Shown: one piece after another, positions 1 to 8,922 of the stretch
Numbering within the stretch: position 1 is the stretch's first letter
How the letters are laid out: the number at the start of each line of letters is the position of its first letter
Source: Oceanicola sp.
Lineage (GTDB): Bacteria > Pseudomonadota > Alphaproteobacteria > Rhodobacterales > Rhodobacteraceae
Assembly (NCBI GenBank): GCA_022447275.1
Contig: JAKVBK010000020.1
Span: 1-57,663, forward strand
Direction: 5' to 3'
DNA length: 57,663 bases
Made by a program: the position numbers and the translations under genes
The notes under the pieces: model-generated
The model's input: the letters and a program-made list of their open reading frames with translations, nothing else
Databases searched by the model: none
Told to the model about the DNA's origin: nothing

Positions 1-176
1 TCAATCAACCAGAGCTCTTCTACAAGGTTTACGAAACACCTGATGGTGACATCGAATGGTCTGAAACTCTTGAAGACGGTTCAGAAAAAATCTGGACGAA
101 AGAGCCGAATACAAGCGCCTTCCAGCGCGGGCTTGTGACCTTCATGAGCTATTTGCCCATCGAATGGATTCTGTAA
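1..176 (+). CDS. C-terminal end of a phospholipase D / cardiolipin synthase-like protein (partial)
   Basis: Only the last 57 codons are in the window, reading in frame from base 3 to a TAA at 174-176. The tail carries the pattern W.KEP.TS..QRG...F.SYLPIEWIL. This resembles the extreme C-terminus of ClsC/YmdC-type phospholipase D proteins, which typically end in a 'TEPGTS-W-R ... LPIEW-L' segment. The two HKD catalytic motifs would lie upstream, outside the window, so the assignment rests on the tail alone. A strong GC hairpin follows the stop. Confidence 0.5.
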   Translation, partial: NQPELFYKVYETPDGDIEWSETLEDGSEKIWTKEPNTSAFQRGLVTFMSYLPIEWIL

Positions 177-182
177 GGTAAT

Positions 183-204
183 GGCCGCCCTTTAGTGGGC
201 GGCC
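183..204 (+). terminator. GC-rich hairpin after the first gene
   Basis: GGCCGCCC (183-190) and GGGCGGCC (197-204) form a perfect 8-bp stem around a 6-nt loop, 7 bases after the stop codon. No T-run follows, so it is a weak intrinsic terminator or a 3'-end stabilising hairpin. Confidence 0.55.
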
Positions 205-546
205 ACACTAATGTGTTCTATGCAGCCTTATTTGATTGACTATGCGCTGATCTCTTTAGAACCAATAATCAGTGTATCGTAACAAAAAACACTTAACTGA
301 TGTATTTGTCTGGACTGACCACAGTCTTTTTTAATAGCCGCTATTTAGTCTGTGTGGGAATAGCGGTTAACTGGGCTTTTTGTGTCCCTCTGATCTACCC
401 CTATCGTGCCGTCTGTATATTGAAATCGTTGTATAGAAGTCGCATTCTCCTGAATCTCTTTTGTGTTTTTGCAAAGGGGTACAGGTGCTAGGGCTAAGCT
501 TAATGAAAACGATTCGATCGAGTTCATGTAAATTGGGTCTAAAATT
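205..546. other. AT-rich intergenic region upstream of rsgA
   Basis: About 340 bp, visibly richer in A+T than the surrounding genes. The short ORFs here have no family resemblance and no convincing ribosome-binding sites. It presumably holds the rsgA promoter, but I could not single out a good -35/-10 pair. Confidence 0.5.
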
Positions 547-1596
547 TTGGCTGTTAAAGGCAATGATCCGCAACTAGGCAATCTCGGCTGGCAAGATTTC
601 TTTCGCTGTCAGACGAAAGACAAATGCCTCTTACAATCACCTCCAGTCCGCGTCCTCGAAATCCGGCGCAGTGGCGTGCATGTGGCCGGCGACGGCATTG
701 ATCAGATTTTGGCGCCGCGTTCGGACGTAACCGTGGGCGACTGGTTGTTGCTGGATCAGAGCGATCCGTCTCAGAGTGAGCTTCTAGCGCGAAAGAGCCT
801 GCTCAAGCGCCGTGCGCCCGGCAAAGAGCTTCAAGTGCAACTGATTGCGGCCAACATTGATACGGCCTTCATTGTTTCTTCCTGTAATCAGGATTTTAAC
901 ATCGCCCGGCTTGAGCGCTACATCGCTCTGGTGCTTGAGGCCGAAATTACCCCTGTGATCTTGCTTACCAAGCCCGATCTGACCGCGGAAGCCGAGGGCT
1001 ATGTGTCAGAGGCGGCAAGGATTTCGCCGGATGTCGAGGTGCTGAGTGTGAATGCCCGCTCTCAGGCGCCGCGGGAGATGCTCGCGCCCTGGTGCAAGCC
1101 TGGACAGACGATTGGGTTTCTGGGGTCGTCCGGGGTGGGGAAGTCCACCTTGACCAATGCTCTGATTGGACACAGCAAAATCGCAACACAAGCCATTCGC
1201 GAAGATGATGCACGGGGCCGCCATACCACCACCAGCCGTCGCATTCACCTGCTTCCGGAAGGCGGTCTCGTGATGGACACGCCCGGAATGCGGGAACTGC
1301 AATTGACCGATGCCGCGTCAGGCATTTCTGGGCTGTTTGCAGATCTCGAAGAACTGGCGGCACAGTGCAAATTTCGCGATTGCAGCCACCGCGCGGAACC
1401 TGGCTGCGCCGTGCGCGCAGCGGTTGAGGCCGGCGTGGTTGATCCGGAGCGCTTGGCCCGTTGGCGCAGGCTAACAGAAGAGGAAGCCATCAATTCCGCA
1501 TCGCTTTCGACGCGAAGCGGCAAGCGAGGGCCCAAGGGGAAAGCTGCCCGCAAAGCCCTGCGGGCGAAATCTGGCAGACGGTACAACACGCCCTGA
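547..1596 (+). CDS. rsgA: Ribosome small subunit-dependent GTPase A
   Basis: Circularly permuted GTPase that acts in late 30S ribosomal subunit maturation in the cytoplasm. The G motifs are in the permuted order expected for RsgA/YjeQ: TKPD (G4) at 141-144, the P-loop GSSGVGKST (G1) at 193-201 and DTPG (G3) at 244-247. The C-terminal zinc-binding segment has the C/H spacing C-K-F-R-D-C-S-H followed by a later Cys. The N-terminal 'LGW..FF' is the usual beginning of the family. The start is a TTG at 547; no ATG lies in a suitable place and the ribosome-binding site is poor, so the start is the least certain part. The 349 aa length is normal. The gene converges with the kefC-like gene on the other strand. 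Confidence 0.93.
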   Translation: MAVKGNDPQLGNLGWQDFFRCQTKDKCLLQSPPVRVLEIRRSGVHVAGDGIDQILAPRSDVTVGDWLLLDQSDPSQSELLARKSLLKRRAPGKELQVQLIAANIDTAFIVSSCNQDFNIARLERYIALVLEAEITPVILLTKPDLTAEAEGYVSEAARISPDVEVLSVNARSQAPREMLAPWCKPGQTIGFLGSSGVGKSTLTNALIGHSKIATQAIREDDARGRHTTTSRRIHLLPEGGLVMDTPGMRELQLTDAASGISGLFADLEELAAQCKFRDCSHRAEPGCAVRAAVEAGVVDPERLARWRRLTEEEAINSASLSTRSGKRGPKGKAARKALRAKSGRRYNTP

Positions 1597-1632
1597 TACG
1601 ATGCGTCTTGCTTGTTGGGTGGGCTTTTGTGA

Positions 1633-3672
1633 TCAGCCTTCTACAGCGCGGTTTTCCTCGGCCTCAAGGTCCTGAATGCTGGGGGGCGCCCAGCCGCGAT
1701 CCGTTTCCTGCGCAAAAGCCTGTCCCGTGCCGAAGATCTGAGCTTCCCGCTCCTGTATCAGCTCCTTGGACCGAGCCACATAGGCGGGGTTTTCATCCAG
1801 GGGTAGGTTCGGGTCATAGACTTCGGCGAGCGCCGCAAGCGCGGCCCGGTCATCATTCACGAAATGTCGGGCGGTTTGTTCTGCCTCAAAGGGATGCATG
1901 CCAAGCGCCTCAAAGGCGCTGCGGCCCGCGCGCACGCTGCTGTCAAACGTCTCGCGGATGATGTCCCGACAGCCCGCCGCATAGAGATCATAGACATGCG
2001 CCCGATCAACGGCGCGGGCAACAACATGCACATGGGGGTAGTGGCGCGCGATATGGCGAACCAGTTCCGTGATTTGCTCCTTGCCATCGATGGCCACCAC
2101 CACCAGCTTGGCGTTCTCGATACCTGCTGCATGAAGCAGGTCAGGCCGGCTGGCATCGCCGAAAAAGACACGCAAACCGAAGGCACGCAGTCGAACAAGT
2201 TGAGCAGCGCTATAGTCGAGTACCGTTGGCTGATAGCCCGCCGCGCGCAGCATGCGGTTGACGATGCCGCCAAACCGCCCGTGGCCGGCAATGATGATGT
2301 CGCTCTTTTCATCGATTTCATCGGCTTCGCGTTCCTGCGCGGTTTCCGCGCGTGGAACAATGACCCGGTCGTAGAAAATGAACAGGGCAGGGGTGAGCAG
2401 CATGGACAGGGCAACAATCAGCAGCAGTTGGTCGGCGATGGGGCCGGGGATCACATTATTGGCAACTGTGAAGGACAGCAGCACGAAGCCAAACTCACCA
2501 GCCTGTGCCAGCCCAAGCGCCAACAGCCACTTATCCGCACCTTGCAGCTTAAACATCCATGCCAGTACCAGCAGCACGAGGCCTTTCACACACATCAAAC
2601 CGAGGGTGAGTGCGAGGATCATCGTGATATTGGCCGACAGCAGTCCGAAGTTGATCCCGGCCCCAACGGTCATGAAAAACAGGCCCAAGAGGAGGCCGCG
2701 GAAGGGATCGATATCGCTTTCAAGCTCGTGGCGATACTCGCTGTTTGCTAGAACGACTCCTGCCAAGAACGTGCCTAGGGCGGGCGACAGGCCGACCAGA
2801 GACATCAGCAGTGCAATCCCGATCACGAACAGCAGCGCGGTCGCCGTGAACAGCTCTCGCAGCCCGGCCATGGCGATAAAGCGGAAAATGGGATGGGTAA
2901 GATAGACCCCACCCAAGATCACGGCCCCGATGGCGGCCAGTGTCACCAGGGTTGTTTGCCAGCCATTGAGACCGTCCACGAGGCTGAGGGACGCGCCGTG
3001 CCCATCCCCATGTCCGTCACCGTGGCCATCCCCGTGGCCAGCATCCGAGTGGCCAGCATCCGAGTGGGTCGTGGCCGTGGCATGGGACGTCTCGGCGCCA
3101 TGGGCGGCGGCAACGGTTTCATGGGCGCCGCCTGCGCTGGTGGCGAGATCCGTCAACTCTGGCAGAGCCAGAAGAGGGATCAGCGCCAGCATCGGGATAA
3201 CAGCGATGTCCTGAAACAGCAGAACAGAAAAGCTGGATTGCCCGCCGTCGCTTTTCATCAGCCCTTTTTCATTGAGCGTTTGCAGCACGATCGCTGTGGA
3301 AGACAGCGCCAGCACCGCGCCAATTGCCAAAGCAATGGTCCAAGGCTGCCCAAAGGCCATGGCAACGCCCGTTATGATCGCTGTCGTGCCCAGCACCTGA
3401 AGGCCGCCCAAGCCCAGCAGCCTCGCCCGCATCTGCCAAAGCATCCTTGGCTCCAGCTCAAGCCCAACGAGAAACAGCATCATCACAACGCCAAACTCGG
3501 CAAAGTGCTGGATCGAAATTATGTCAACACCGATCGCTGCCAGCGCCGGGCTGATAACAATTCCTGCAATCAAGTAGCCCAGAACAGAGCCCAACCCGAG
3601 CCGGGTGGCAATTGGGACGGCGACAACACCGGCCACAAGGAAGATAAAGGCAAGCAGCAGGAAATCTGTCAT
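1633..3672 (-). CDS. KefC/KefB-type potassium/proton antiporter (CPA2 family)
   Basis: 679 aa inner-membrane protein. The N-terminal two thirds form a multi-helix Na+/H+ exchanger domain, including the segment 'FLVGLELEPRML' typical of CPA2 proteins. The C-terminal part is a TrkA-N (RCK) nucleotide-binding domain with the Rossmann motif 'IIAGHGRFGG'. Such proteins export K+ in exchange for H+ during electrophile stress. Between two membrane segments is a His/Asp/Gly-rich loop (23 residues, coded by 2998-3066) that is unusual and repetitive. The gene starts 3 bp after the stop of the flavodoxin-fold oxidoreductase gene, so the two form an operon like kefF-kefC. KefC or KefB cannot be distinguished from sequence alone. 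Confidence 0.88.
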   Translation of the reverse strand: MTDFLLLAFIFLVAGVVAVPIATRLGLGSVLGYLIAGIVISPALAAIGVDIISIQHFAEFGVVMMLFLVGLELEPRMLWQMRARLLGLGGLQVLGTTAIITGVAMAFGQPWTIALAIGAVLALSSTAIVLQTLNEKGLMKSDGGQSSFSVLLFQDIAVIPMLALIPLLALPELTDLATSAGGAHETVAAAHGAETSHATATTHSDAGHSDAGHGDGHGDGHGDGHGASLSLVDGLNGWQTTLVTLAAIGAVILGGVYLTHPIFRFIAMAGLRELFTATALLFVIGIALLMSLVGLSPALGTFLAGVVLANSEYRHELESDIDPFRGLLLGLFFMTVGAGINFGLLSANITMILALTLGLMCVKGLVLLVLAWMFKLQGADKWLLALGLAQAGEFGFVLLSFTVANNVIPGPIADQLLLIVALSMLLTPALFIFYDRVIVPRAETAQEREADEIDEKSDIIIAGHGRFGGIVNRMLRAAGYQPTVLDYSAAQLVRLRAFGLRVFFGDASRPDLLHAAGIENAKLVVVAIDGKEQITELVRHIARHYPHVHVVARAVDRAHVYDLYAAGCRDIIRETFDSSVRAGRSAFEALGMHPFEAEQTARHFVNDDRAALAALAEVYDPNLPLDENPAYVARSKELIQEREAQIFGTGQAFAQETDRGWAPPSIQDLEAEENRAVEG
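2998..3066 (-). repeat. In-frame tandem repeat coding a His/Asp-rich loop in the antiporter
   Basis: On the coding strand, two exact 15-nt units CACTCGGATGCTGGC (HSDAG) are followed by three 12-nt HGDG units with synonymous differences and a final His codon. The array keeps frame and lies within the antiporter gene. It predicts a flexible loop rich in metal-binding histidines. Confidence 0.85.
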
Positions 3673-3675
3673 GGA

Positions 3676-4296
3676 TCAGGCCTTCTCAATCAGGGGCAAT
3701 GTGTCGTGGTGCAATGTTTCGGCTTGTTCGGCAGCGGCCTCGTCGAGACGATCTTCGATCAGCGCGTGCAGCAATTTGCGATAGCCTTCCGCATGGGGCC
3801 GGATCCCCTCTGAGAGCGAAGATTTCAAAGCGCCATAAAGGACATAGGGCGCAAGAAAGCGCATGTTGCAAAGATGCGCCGTCTGCTGCAGCGGCGAGAG
3901 GAAGGTGCGCAGGGTGTGGTTCTGGTAGCCCTGCGGTGAATAGGCTTCTTCAGGCCCGGATGTCGTAATGGCCAGCATCATACGCTTGCCTTTCAGGGCC
4001 GTGCCGCCAGCCCCGTAAGCGAAGCCATGCTCCAACACCAGATCCTGCCATTCTTTGATTATGGATGGAGTGGAATACCAGAACATTGGAAACTGGAACA
4101 GGATCACGTCATGGGCGCGCAAGTTGTCTTGTTCTGCATCGACCTTGATGTTGTGGCGTGGATATCGCGCATAGAGATCCACAAAGCTGAGGTCACCGGT
4201 GCTGCCCGCAACGGCCTGAGCGGCTTCGGCCAAAGCCGCATTCGCCCGCGAATACTTGTGACCCGGATGCGCATAATACAGCAGAACTTTGGCCAT
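3676..4296 (-). CDS. NAD(P)H-dependent quinone oxidoreductase, KefF-like
   Basis: 206 aa flavodoxin-like fold protein of the NAD(P)H dehydrogenase (quinone)/KefF/MdaB family. It begins 'AKVLLYYAHPGHKYSRAN', the FMN phosphate-binding strand-loop of the family. Further signature stretches are 'FQFPMFWYSTPSIIKEW' and 'GGTALKGKRMMLAITTSG'. The start was set at 4296 (ATG) because a GGGGGGT ribosome-binding sequence lies just upstream, whereas an upstream extension has none. KefF-type proteins bind and activate KefC antiporters and reduce quinones. The antiporter gene follows after 3 bp, which supports that role. Confidence 0.87.
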   Translation of the reverse strand: MAKVLLYYAHPGHKYSRANAALAEAAQAVAGSTGDLSFVDLYARYPRHNIKVDAEQDNLRAHDVILFQFPMFWYSTPSIIKEWQDLVLEHGFAYGAGGTALKGKRMMLAITTSGPEEAYSPQGYQNHTLRTFLSPLQQTAHLCNMRFLAPYVLYGALKSSLSEGIRPHAEGYRKLLHALIEDRLDEAAAEQAETLHHDTLPLIEKA

Positions 4297-4448
4297 GTCT
4301 GACCCCCCGTTTAACCCACCCACACAAGGCCTTTTTACCGCCTCTCGCAAGGGCCAAGTGGAAATACTTGGCAGCTGCAAGCGATATCCGCATTGCCGCG
4401 CGGCTTCTCACTGTGCGAGCTGATCTCACCAAAGCGGTGGAGTTGGGC

Positions 4449-5200
4449 ATGTTGGAAAGCTGACGCTGGTTTGGGCCGCGCGACGCGATCGGGCTTGAAG
4501 AGGTTGCCCAGACGGGGGCGCGCGGCGTCGTGACGGCGCTGCATGACATTCCCTATGGCGAGGTGTGGCCCCGCGAAGAGATCTCGCGGCGAAAGGCGCT
4601 GATCGCGTCCGCGCCCGGAAACATGCATTGGGCGGTTGTCGAAAGCTTGCCGGTCCATGAAGACATCAGGCGCGGGCAGGGCAAGCTGGGCGGCCTGTTT
4701 GCCAACCATCGACAGTCGCTTGCCAATCTGACGGCCGAGGCTGTGCATACGGTATGCTGCACTTTCATGCCCATTCTCGACTGGACGCGTCTCCACCTAG
4801 ACGCGCCGCTTGATGCCGGAGGGCATTGCCTGCGCTATAGCCGAGCGCCCGTCAGATTCCATGGGTGACGATGGGCGTGCGCAATTGCTGACTGCGATCA
4901 TGTCTGGCTTGTCCGGTGCCTATGCGCGCTAGGATGTGGCAGGGCTGCGACAGGTTCTCGCGCCTTGGGAAAGCCCGAAACCCAATGATTTGCCATGTGT
5001 TTTCATGCCCTTACTGCAGGAGGTAATGCCCACAGTTAAAGCTTTGGGGGCTGCATCTGTACATAAATCCGGACGACCCAACACGCCCGCTGCTGGGCGA
5101 TCTGGCGGCCAATGGGTATCCCGGCTATCCCTTGATCGGTCGGGCGCGCGGTCTCGAAGAACTGCGCGGCGTGATCGCGGGGCGGCAGCATGGGCAATGA
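4449..5200 (+). pseudogene. uxuA: Decayed mannonate dehydratase gene
   Basis: Pieces of D-mannonate dehydratase (hexuronate catabolism) can be read along the plus strand. Codon 5 is TGA where the family has Trp, followed by RWFGP, then GVVTALHDIP.GEVW, VVESLPVHEDI and FMPILDWTR. A segment corresponding to about 70 residues is missing near 4850, and the reading frame changes there. The next piece, SGLSGAYAR, is interrupted by TAG at 4930-4932, then reads DVAGLRQVLAP and PLLQEVMPTVKALG. A frameshift near 5047 leads to LHLYINPDDPTRPLLG. This joins directly to GDLAANGYPGYPLIGR and ARGLEELRGV, which looks like the protein's extreme C-terminus. The relic is about 750 bp against roughly 1.2 kb for an intact gene. 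It cannot make a functional enzyme. Confidence 0.85.
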
Positions 5201-5248
5201 TCTGCGCAGTCTGATATCTCGCAACTTGTGAAAAATGGGAGGCTTGCA

Positions 5249-6418
5249 ATGACACCTGAAGCCCGCATTGCGGCATCCATCGAAATCCTCGACGAGATTG
5301 CAGTGGGCGTTGCGGCCGAAAAGGCCCTGACAACCTGGGCGCGCCGTTCCCGCTTCGCCGGCTCCAAAGACCGTGCTGCCATTCGCGATCATGTGTTTGA
5401 CGTGTTGCGTTGCAGGCAAACCTGCGCGCTGTTGGGCGGCGGTGCGGCGGATAGTTTGGATGGGCGCACCTTGATGATCGGAGCGCTGCGCGCGGCAGGC
5501 ACAGACCCGGATGAGATGTTCACGGGGCAGGGCCATGCGCCCGCCCCCTTGTCGCAGGCTGAAAAATCCGTGCCCTCTGTCGTACGTCCCGTCGCGGATG
5601 TTCCCGACTGGCTGCTGCCTTCTTTGCAACGCGGGTTGGGTGACGCGTCTGAAGACGTGCTTGCGCTGATGCGCAGTCGGGCAGATTTGCACCTGCGTGT
5701 GAACAGTGGAAAGTCGACGCAAGAGGAGGCGATCTCTGCGCTCGCCGCAGAGGGGATCCTAGCCCAGCCGCACCCGCTTTCCCCAACGGCCCTGGTTGTG
5801 ATGGAGGGCGCACGCAAGCTGCGCAACGCCAAGGCCTATCAGACCGGCAGGGTGGAAATTCAAGATGCCGCGTCTCAGGCGGTCGCAGATGTTGTTCCGC
5901 TCCGCAAGGATGACAGGGTGTTGGATTATTGTGCTGGTGGGGGCGGCAAATCGCTGGCGCTCGCGGCGCGTGTGGATGCCCGGTATTTTGCACATGATGC
6001 CAATCCGCGCCGTCTATCTGATTTGCCAGCGCGTGCGGCCCGTGCGGGTGCGCAGATCAAGGTCCTGTCTGGCGATGCGGTGTCGCGCCATGCGCCTTTT
6101 GATGTTGTGGTCGCGGATGTTCCCTGCTCTGGCAGTGGGGCTTGGCGCAGGCAACCGGAAGCCAAATGGGCCCTGACCCCGGCGCGCCTAGCCGAACTCA
6201 ATGCGGTTCAGAATAGCATTCTGAAGGCCTGCGCCGATCTTGCCGCACCGGAGGGTACATTGGTCTACATGACGTGTTCCATGTTGCCGGAAGAAAACCA
6301 GGACAGAGTTGCAGCCTTTCTGAGCGCACGAAGCCAATGGGACTTGGCCCTGCAACGTGCGATTTCACCCGCCGAGGGCGCAGATGGACTTTTCGTGGCG
6401 ATCTTTCGCCGCAAGTGA
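5249..6418 (+). CDS. RsmB/NOL1-type RNA (cytosine-5) methyltransferase
   Basis: 389 aa SAM-dependent methyltransferase of the RsmB/Sun/NSUN family, probably methylating C5 of cytosines in rRNA. Motif I reads 'VLDYCAGGGGKSLALAA'. The two family cysteines are in DVPCSGSGAWRRQP and YMTCSMLPEEN. An N-terminal domain of about 150 residues resembles the NusB-like/RNA-binding part of RsmB. The start at 5249 is supported by GGGAGG 7 bases upstream; a GTG 21 bases earlier lacks this. It lies between the uxuA relic and cckA in the same direction. The exact target base cannot be told from sequence. Confidence 0.85.
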   Translation: MTPEARIAASIEILDEIAVGVAAEKALTTWARRSRFAGSKDRAAIRDHVFDVLRCRQTCALLGGGAADSLDGRTLMIGALRAAGTDPDEMFTGQGHAPAPLSQAEKSVPSVVRPVADVPDWLLPSLQRGLGDASEDVLALMRSRADLHLRVNSGKSTQEEAISALAAEGILAQPHPLSPTALVVMEGARKLRNAKAYQTGRVEIQDAASQAVADVVPLRKDDRVLDYCAGGGGKSLALAARVDARYFAHDANPRRLSDLPARAARAGAQIKVLSGDAVSRHAPFDVVVADVPCSGSGAWRRQPEAKWALTPARLAELNAVQNSILKACADLAAPEGTLVYMTCSMLPEENQDRVAAFLSARSQWDLALQRAISPAEGADGLFVAIFRRK

Positions 6419-6457
6419 CACGTTAAGGTTGTGTTGTATGTGTTCTGAGAGCACGCT

Positions 6458-6476
6458 GGTTAATGTGCTATTAACC
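6458..6476. promoter_or_regulatory. CtrA-type binding site in front of cckA
   Basis: TTAA (6460-6463), 7 spacer bases and TTAAC (6471-6475) match the CtrA full-site consensus TTAA-N7-TTAAC. The site is also a perfect dyad, GGTTAAT-GTGCT-ATTAACC. It ends 17 bases before the cckA start codon. A further TTAA at 6483-6486 extends the array. CtrA control of cckA would close a feedback loop, since CckA controls CtrA phosphorylation through ChpT. Confidence 0.65.
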
Positions 6477-6492
6477 ATTTCTTTAAGACAGT

Positions 6493-8832
6493 GTGACGGT
6501 GTCGAATCAAGACTTTCAACTCACAACTTCCTCCGCTGGATTTCGGGGAGGTTTGCGCACACTCCGGCAATCGCTAGGGCGGGTTGGCATATTAATTGTG
6601 TTCGCTGTGCCTTTGTGCGCGTCAGCTCTGTTTGTATCAGAGCCTGTGCCCGCGGCATTTTTGTTCTTCCTTGGTCTCGTCATGGCGTTCTGCGCGGGTG
6701 TCCTGTTCTGGACCCGGTCACGGGCCGCATTCGGCAAAGACACCGCGCTCAACGTGCTTTCTGACGCACAGCGTCATGATCCGTATATGTCGCTGATCAC
6801 AGATAGAGCTGGCAACGTGTTGGATGCGAATCCATATGCGCAACGCATATTTGGAGACTTTGTCGGCGTTCATATTGAAGCCCTGCTAGGACAGCACTTT
6901 GCGGCACCAGCCACAAGCTTGCAGCGAATCCGAAGCGATGCGGCTCGAAATGGGCACGTGAGTGATTTGATTGGCGTCGATGACGCCGCCTCAAGGCTGA
7001 CCGTTGTGTCCGCATCGGGTGGTCTTTTGCTCTGGCGCATGGTGCCTGAAGCTTTCGCCAATAGGTCTGAGAACTGGCGGGATATGGTGCCGCTGCCCCT
7101 TGTCTCTGTCGAAGATGATGGCGCCGTTACCTACTGCAACAGAGCAGCGCGTCAGTTTTTTGGGGCGCGACGGACGCGACTTGAGGACATTTTCCCCACG
7201 GGTTTCAGCGGGGATGGGTTGTATGGTGTCGAAACGCTCGATGGGCCCAGGCAGGTTTTGGCGCAAGTCACATCAACACAAGGCAATGCGCGTGGCATCA
7301 TGCTTGTCGCTTTACCCGATCTGCCCGATGCAAAGAGTGATTTCTCAAATTCGGATCTTGATTCCATTCCGATTGCTTTGGCGCGCCTCACCAGTACGGG
7401 GCGCATCCTTGAAGCAAACGCACAAGCGCTTGAATTGCTTGGGGCGGCCGCGGCGCCTGGCGCGCAACTGGCGCGTCTGGTGGAGGGGCTTGGGCGGCCC
7501 GTGCGCGACTGGCTAGAGGATGTGGCCTCAGGACGAATGCCGCCAAAGTCAGAGATGGTGCAGGTGCGCGACTATGAAGAACGCTTCATTCGTGTATCCC
7601 TCAATCCCGTGCGCGGAGCGGATGAAACGGCCCTTGTCGCCGTGCTGACCGATGCGACCGAACTCAAAAACCTTGAAGCCCAGTTTGTGCAATCGCAGAA
7701 GATGCAGGCGATTGGCCAGCTTGCAGGTGGCGTTGCGCATGATTTCAACAATCTTCTGACGGCGATTTCAGGCCATTGCGATCTTCTGCTGCTGCGCCAC
7801 GATAGCAGCGACCCGGATTATGGCGATCTGATGCAGATCAATCAGAATGCCAACCGGGCTGCCAGTCTCGTCGGCCAGTTGCTGGCCTTCTCTCGCAAAC
7901 AGAACCTGCAACTCGAAACAATCGATTTGCGCAATACGATGGGCGAATTGATCCACCTGCTAAACCGGCTGGTCGGAGAAAAGATCGTGCTTGAGCTTGC
8001 CCATGAGGCCGGCATGCCCCCGGTGCGTGCAGACAAGCGGCAGTTGGAGCAGGTTCTGATGAACCTTGTGGTGAATGCCCGAGATGCGATGCCAGATGGC
8101 GGAACAATCCGCATAGACACGCGCATCTCGGAATTCAGTGCCCCGTTCACGCGCGATCGGGTTGTGGTCCCACAGGGAAGCTATGTGTCGATTGCCGTGA
8201 CAGATACGGGCACCGGCATCGCGCCTGATAAGCTCACCAAAATCTTTGAGCCGTTTTATACCACGAAGCGGGTCGGGGAAGGCACCGGCCTTGGTCTCTC
8301 AACCGCCTACGGTATCGTGAAGCAGACAGGCGGGTACATCTTCGTGGACAGCACAGAAGGCCAAGGATCCACCTTCTCATTGCTCTTTCCGGCGGACAGT
8401 CCCGAGGAGGACAGGGCTGAGCAGAGCAGTCCGGTTCAACCCGAGAAAAAAGAGACCAAGGAGCAAAGCGATGGCGTTGTTTTGCTCGTGGAGGACGAAG
8501 CCCCTGTGAGGGCGTTCGCCTCGCGCGCCCTGCGCATGCGCGGCTACACGGTGCTGGAGGCGGAAAATGCCGAGGAAGCTCTGAAAACGCTCGAAGATCC
8601 GGATTTGCACATCGATGTCTTTGTCACCGATGTGGTCATGCCAGGCTTGGATGGTCCGACATGGGTGCGCAAGGCGCGCAAGCGCCGGCCAGATGTGCAT
8701 GTGGTTTTCGTATCCGGCTACGCGGAGGACAGTTTCCCGGACAAACGCGATGAAATACCAAACTCAGTATTCCTGCCCAAACCCTTCTCACTGTCGGAGT
8801 TGACCGAATTGGTTCAGGAGCAAATCCACTGA
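6493..8832 (+). CDS. cckA: CckA-type hybrid sensor histidine kinase
   Basis: 779 aa. Two membrane segments lie at about 33-55 and 56-78, followed by PAS-like regions up to about 390. The dimerisation/phosphoacceptor helix has His416 in GQLAGGVAHDFNNLL. An HATPase_c domain follows (NLVVNARDAMPDGG, DTGTGI, GLGLSTAYGIV), then a C-terminal receiver domain (VLLVEDE near 660, phosphorylatable Asp713 in VTDVVMPGLDG, KPF near 760). This is the domain order of CckA, the kinase/phosphatase that feeds ChpT-CtrA. In Rhodobacterales the pathway controls motility, gene transfer agents and related functions. The start is a GTG. A CtrA-type site overlaps its promoter region. The gene is followed by recA with its own SOS promoter. 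Confidence 0.93.
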   Translation: MTVSNQDFQLTTSSAGFRGGLRTLRQSLGRVGILIVFAVPLCASALFVSEPVPAAFLFFLGLVMAFCAGVLFWTRSRAAFGKDTALNVLSDAQRHDPYMSLITDRAGNVLDANPYAQRIFGDFVGVHIEALLGQHFAAPATSLQRIRSDAARNGHVSDLIGVDDAASRLTVVSASGGLLLWRMVPEAFANRSENWRDMVPLPLVSVEDDGAVTYCNRAARQFFGARRTRLEDIFPTGFSGDGLYGVETLDGPRQVLAQVTSTQGNARGIMLVALPDLPDAKSDFSNSDLDSIPIALARLTSTGRILEANAQALELLGAAAAPGAQLARLVEGLGRPVRDWLEDVASGRMPPKSEMVQVRDYEERFIRVSLNPVRGADETALVAVLTDATELKNLEAQFVQSQKMQAIGQLAGGVAHDFNNLLTAISGHCDLLLLRHDSSDPDYGDLMQINQNANRAASLVGQLLAFSRKQNLQLETIDLRNTMGELIHLLNRLVGEKIVLELAHEAGMPPVRADKRQLEQVLMNLVVNARDAMPDGGTIRIDTRISEFSAPFTRDRVVVPQGSYVSIAVTDTGTGIAPDKLTKIFEPFYTTKRVGEGTGLGLSTAYGIVKQTGGYIFVDSTEGQGSTFSLLFPADSPEEDRAEQSSPVQPEKKETKEQSDGVVLLVEDEAPVRAFASRALRMRGYTVLEAENAEEALKTLEDPDLHIDVFVTDVVMPGLDGPTWVRKARKRRPDVHVVFVSGYAEDSFPDKRDEIPNSVFLPKPFSLSELTELVQEQIH

Positions 8833-8922
8833 ATTGGTGAGATGTTTACGGTATTTTAAACACGATTTTCTAATCCTTTTTGAAAATTTTCTTGATATGT
8901 TCTCATTGCGGTGGCAATACGA

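Noticed and set aside
2998-3066. Tandem repeats as a CRISPR-like or intergenic repeat array
   Set aside because: The units are 12-15 nt, keep the reading frame and encode a protein loop; there are no spacers.
4369-4448. Coding remnant upstream of the uxuA relic in the same frame
   Set aside because: A short stretch reads like a dehydrogenase C-terminus (DIRIAARLL), but it is too short to assign to any family.
8899-8913. GTTC at 8899-8902 as a second LexA box
   Set aside because: The second half at N7 spacing reads GGTG, not GTTC, so only a half-site exists.
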